9,188 bases of DNA from Prevotellaceae bacterium UBA1746. Lineage in GTDB: Bacteria; Bacteroidota; Bacteroidia; Bacteroidales; Bacteroidaceae. The stretch covers positions 1 to 9,188 of the forward strand of contig CAJPJR010000074.1 of assembly GCA_905369775.1 (NCBI GenBank), in the 5' to 3' direction. Of this stretch, positions 7,345-9,188 are shown in pieces; the first letter of the stretch is position 1, and every line of letters starts with the position of its first letter. The notes beneath the pieces are model-generated. The model was not told where the DNA came from, searched no databases, and worked only from the letters and a program-made list of their open reading frames with translations. The position numbers were made by a program, and so were the translations under genes.

Positions 7345-7530
7345 AAAGTTTTCTTTCGAATAAGCATGATTTTATTGAAAGAAAATGGGTTGAAAAATGA
7401 GATGGAGGAGATGCGTGAGAAAAGTTGTGGACTTTCTTTCGATTCTCCTCTGCTTCTGAGGAAAACCTCCCTCCTTATTTTGACGAAAGTCGCGTGTTTG
7501 TTTTTCGCTCGTCGCTCCCGGTGTTTTTCC

Positions 7531-7620
7531 TCACGCGTGCAGGTGTGCCGGAGCGGACACGCGCCCGCGCATCGCGCACTCAGCGACTTTGAAATACTTG
7601 CCTTCACCCTTCACATTCAC
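7531..7620 (-). repeat. Composite intergenic repeat, copy C (inverted)
   Basis: Read on the minus strand, GGTGAA then GTGAAGG and GTGAAGG units (7620 down to about 7601) are followed by an A/T-rich spacer (about 7600-7587) and a GC-rich, partly alternating tract (7586-7531). That tract includes the palindrome CACGCGTG at 7532-7539 and a bulged stem GTGT/ACAC with CCG/CGG at about 7543-7560. The order of parts matches copies A and B. It points away from copy B, with the palindromic GGTGAAG pair between them. Confidence 0.45.
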
Positions 7621-7674
7621 CACTAATGGGCTGATCTATAGTTGGTTGTGTGTGAAGGTTGAGTGCTTTTTAGT

Positions 7675-7715
7675 CCTTCACCGGTGAAGGGAAGTGTGGG
7701 GTGAAGCCTTCACCC
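7675..7715. repeat. Paired GGTGAAG palindromes
   Basis: Two inverted repeats are built from the same unit. CCTTCACCGGTGAAGG (7675-7690) is a perfect 16-base palindrome in tail-to-head order. GGGTGAAG C CTTCACCC (7699-7715) has the units the other way round with one central base. Single direct copies flank them at 7652-7658 and 7750-7766. Perfect dyads of this kind could bind a dimeric regulator or fold as cruciforms; neither is shown. Confidence 0.6.
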
Positions 7716-7749
7716 GCAAAGTCTTGTACATCAGTTGATTATCCTACAT

Positions 7750-7808
7750 GGGTGAAGAGGTGAAGGCAAAAAACGAAAAACGCCGGACGCGCGCGTATAC
7801 GCGTGCGC
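7750..7808 (+). repeat. Composite intergenic repeat, copy B
   Basis: GGGTGAAG (7750-7757) and GGTGAAGG (7759-7766) are followed by an A-rich spacer (7767-7780) and an alternating CG tract holding the perfect 12-base palindrome CGCGTATACGCG at 7792-7803. Copy A at 162-246 has the same parts in the same order and orientation, including a matching run of A's directly after the heptamers. A further single GTGAAGG unit follows at 7819-7825. Confidence 0.5.
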
Positions 7809-7843
7809 AATAGGGGGAGTGAAGGAGGTGGTGTTGTTGAGAT

Positions 7844-7869
7844 CTCTCTTGGGGGCTTCTTCAAGAGAG
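7844..7869. other. Isolated hairpin, function unknown
   Basis: CTCTCTTG (7844-7851) pairs perfectly with CAAGAGAG (7862-7869) around a ten-base loop. Neither strand has a T-run after it, so a rho-independent terminator is unlikely. It lies between the GGTGAAG cluster and the BspA-like promoter and could be part of a small RNA or an operator. Confidence 0.35.
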
Positions 7870-7965
7870 TCGCTTCTGATCATAGATACGTATTGCGAGT
7901 ATACAGAAGAAAATCAACAGTAGACCCGGACTAAAACTAAAGTTTGAAACACCAAAAGCAGAGTC

Positions 7966-8041
7966 CTTCAAATGAATAGCCTAATTTTGCACTTGCCGGT
8001 TGACTCTACGGCTGGGTTCTTCAAAAGAATAGACTAATTTT
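7966..8041 (+). repeat. 23-base imperfect direct repeat upstream of the BspA-like gene
   Basis: CTTCAAATGAATAGCCTAATTTT-like sequence at 7966-7988 recurs at 8019-8041 with two mismatches, 53 bases apart start to start. Both copies are followed within a few bases by TTGCCG-like sequence. Copy 1 also contains TAATTTTG, a -7-type match at 7982-7989. The second copy ends about 40 bases before the TATATTTG box, so the pair may be regulator-binding sites or a duplicated promoter fragment. Confidence 0.5.
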
Positions 8042-8079
8042 TTGCCGTGTAATACTTTTCCCGGACGGCAATAATTATT

Positions 8080-8087
8080 TATATTTG
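8080..8087 (+). promoter_or_regulatory. Promoter -7 box (TATATTTG) for the BspA-like gene
   Basis: TATATTTG fully matches TAnnTTTG and sits in a very AT-rich stretch (8070-8087). A partial -33 element, TTTTC at 8056-8060, is about 20 bases upstream. Transcription would start near 8093-8096, leaving a leader of roughly 90 bases before the ATG at 8182. Confidence 0.6.
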
Positions 8088-8181
8088 CGCATGAAAAACC
8101 TCTGCTAAGATAACCCCTCAAAAGAGAAGGATAAAAACACATCTTCCCGACATTTCACCACCTACACATCCCCTTTTCCTC

Positions 8182-9188
8182 ATGACCACCACTCCCGAAG
8201 CCTACGTACACCTCAGTGAAGACCAAAAGACCCTCACCTTCTATTACGACACCCTCCGTGCCGAACGCGACGGCACAACGTGGGGAATAAGGGATACGAA
8301 GGACGATTACGGTAACCCGGCTTGGACTGCTAATTGGGGATCTCCCAATACCACCGTTCTCACTGTTGTCTTTGATGCTTCGTTCCGTGATTTTCGCCCC
8401 ACCACCACGGCAAGATGGTTTACAAATCTCTATCCGCTTAAAAGTATCGAAGGTCTTGAACACCTCAACACCACGGAGGTAAGGGATATGAAGATGATGT
8501 TCTTTTATTGCGAATCTTTGACTGCGCTCGACCTCTCCAGTTTTGACACTTCAAAGGTGGAGAATATGGGCTGGATGTTCTCATATTGCGAATCTTTGAC
8601 GGCGCTCGACCTCTCCAGCTTTGACACTGCAAAGGTGTCGGACATGTCGAAGATGTTCCGTCTTTGCGAATCTTTGACTGCGCTCGACCTATCCAACTTT
8701 GACACTGCAAAGGTGGAGAAGATGGACGGGATGTTCTTTGGTTGCGAATCTTTGACTTCGCTCGACCTCTCCAACTTTGACACTGCAAAGGTGACGGATA
8801 TGAACGGGATGTTCGCGGGTTGCGAATCTTTGACTTCGCTCGACCTCTCCAGCTTTGACACTTCAAAGGTGAAGAGTATGGGCTGGATGTTCGCGGGTTG
8901 CCAATCTTTGACTGCGCTCGACCTCTCCACCTTTGACACTTCAAAGGGGACGTATATGCATTGGATGTTCGGGAGTTGCAAATCTTTGACAGCGCTCGAT
9001 CTCTCCAATTTTGACACTTCAAAGGTGGAGATGATGGACGGGATGTTCGCGGGTTGCGAATCTTTGAGAACTCTCGACCTCTCCAACTTTGACACTTCAA
9101 ATGTGACGGATATGAACGGGATGTTCTCTCGTTGCGAATCTTTGACAGCGCTCGATCTCTCCAATTTTGACACTTCAAAGGTGGAGAT
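8182..9188 (+). CDS. BspA-like leucine-rich repeat protein (DUF285 family), 3' end outside window
   Basis: The first 335 residues are visible; no stop is reached. Residues 1-89 form a non-repeat head containing AYVHLSEDQKTLTFYYD and a TTWGIRD segment, typical of the leader domain of BspA-like proteins in oral Bacteroidales. A degenerate repeat follows at 90-115, then exact 26-residue repeats beginning LDLSxFDT at 116, 142, 168, 194, 220, 246, 272, 298 and 324 (cut). The consensus is LDLSxFDTxKVxxMxxMFxxCESLTx, the DUF285 pattern, with one cysteine per repeat. BspA relatives bind host proteins or other bacteria at the cell surface; that role is inferred. The ATG at 8182 is the first in frame, since an in-frame TGA at 8092-8094 and no earlier ATG precede it. 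The N-terminus (MTTTPEAYVHL) has no signal peptide, odd for a surface protein. GC content is visibly below the minus-strand operon, consistent with an accessory gene. Confidence 0.88.
   Translation, partial: MTTTPEAYVHLSEDQKTLTFYYDTLRAERDGTTWGIRDTKDDYGNPAWTANWGSPNTTVLTVVFDASFRDFRPTTTARWFTNLYPLKSIEGLEHLNTTEVRDMKMMFFYCESLTALDLSSFDTSKVENMGWMFSYCESLTALDLSSFDTAKVSDMSKMFRLCESLTALDLSNFDTAKVEKMDGMFFGCESLTSLDLSNFDTAKVTDMNGMFAGCESLTSLDLSSFDTSKVKSMGWMFAGCQSLTALDLSTFDTSKGTYMHWMFGSCKSLTALDLSNFDTSKVEMMDGMFAGCESLRTLDLSNFDTSNVTDMNGMFSRCESLTALDLSNFDTSKVE
8527..9188 (+). repeat. 78-base tandem repeat array within the BspA-like gene
   Basis: Eight full units and one partial unit recur at exactly 78 bases (starts 8527, 8605, 8683, 8761, 8839, 8917, 8995, 9073, 9151), with no indels. 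Identity is high even at silent positions: TTTGACACT, CAAAGG and GAATCTTTGA blocks recur almost unchanged, and codon choice (TCT TTG, CTC GAC CTC TCC) is conserved. Differences concentrate in the codons for repeat positions 5, 9, 12-13, 15-16 and 19-20. The pattern indicates recent expansion or ongoing gene conversion, so unit number is likely to vary between strains. Confidence 0.93.

Larger units (their letters stand above)
6986..8181. other. Long intergenic region between lysS and the BspA-like gene
   Basis: About 1.2 kb without a credible protein gene or tRNA. From left to right it holds the lysS leader with two minus-strand TAnnTTTG boxes (7094-7101, 7337-7344), then AT-rich and mixed sequence to about 7530. 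A repeat-rich zone follows (7531-7825) with GGTGAAG motifs in both orientations and alternating CG tracts, then a lone hairpin (7844-7869), a direct repeat (7966-8041) and a plus-strand promoter box (8080-8087). The open frames in it, such as 7067-7345 plus and 7218-7607 minus, show no recognisable domain and overlap the promoter boxes or repeats. Confidence 0.6.

Noticed and set aside
7067..7345. A 92-residue plus-strand frame with several cysteines upstream of lysS
   Set aside because: It has no recognisable domain, spans both minus-strand promoter boxes, and lacks its own promoter box. Comparative conservation would be needed to revive it.
7218..7626. Overlapping open frames on both strands (129 and 122 residues) in the lysS to BspA-like gap
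   Set aside because: Both are compositionally biased, run into the repeat zone and show no family pattern.
8091..8108. Five-codon ATG to TAA frame just before the BspA-like gene, as a leader peptide
   Set aside because: It lies at or before the expected transcription start from the 8080-8087 box, so it would probably not be translated.
8465..9178. Long minus-strand open frames (237 and 222 residues) with a repeated Cys/Trp/Arg pattern, opposite the BspA-like gene
   Set aside because: They exist because the 78-base unit is a multiple of three and lacks stops in those frames. The plus-strand translation gives a clean DUF285 protein, while the minus-strand reading matches no known family.

Overview
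The window looks like a chromosomal segment of a Bacteroidota bacterium, most likely order Bacteroidales (Prevotella- or Porphyromonas-like). The grounds are the protein families present (a Bacteroidales-type four-helix membrane protein, a LysS with a C-terminal extension, and a BspA-like DUF285 repeat protein), the near absence of Shine-Dalgarno sequences, and promoter boxes of the Bacteroidota form TAnnTTTG. Species cannot be fixed from the sequence alone.

Layout. Positions 1-587 hold no convincing gene: an AT-rich stretch, then a GC-rich alternating purine-pyrimidine tract next to GGTGAAG heptamers, then a possible terminator. Positions 588-6985 carry seven genes, all on the minus strand. 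In transcription order these are lysS (lysyl-tRNA synthetase), gpsA (glycerol-3-phosphate dehydrogenase), ndh (type II NADH dehydrogenase), queC and queF (two steps of preQ1/queuosine synthesis), a FtsB/DivIC-like septum protein and a small four-helix membrane protein. Gaps are 74, 54, 38, 15, 15 and 172 bases. A strong hairpin terminator lies between lysS and gpsA, so lysS may be partly uncoupled; ndh-queC-queF-septum gene look like one transcript. The set is housekeeping: tRNA charging and tRNA modification, phospholipid precursor supply and NADH oxidation, and cell division.

Positions 6986-8181 are about 1.2 kb without a credible gene. They hold two minus-strand promoter-like boxes in front of lysS, a cluster of GGTGAAGG/CCTTCACC repeats in both orientations, two more composite repeat elements resembling the one at the left end, an isolated hairpin, and a 23-base imperfect direct repeat just ahead of a plus-strand promoter box.

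Positions 8182-9188 are the 5' part of a plus-strand gene for a BspA-like leucine-rich repeat protein, cut by the window end. It has nine near-identical 78-base repeats (the last cut), no signal peptide, and visibly lower GC than the minus-strand operon.

The least explained parts are the composite intergenic repeat (heptamer, A-rich spacer, alternating CG tract), seen three times, and the mosaic repeat array of the BspA-like gene. I found no CRISPR array, transposase, rRNA or tRNA, and no clear new multi-gene system.
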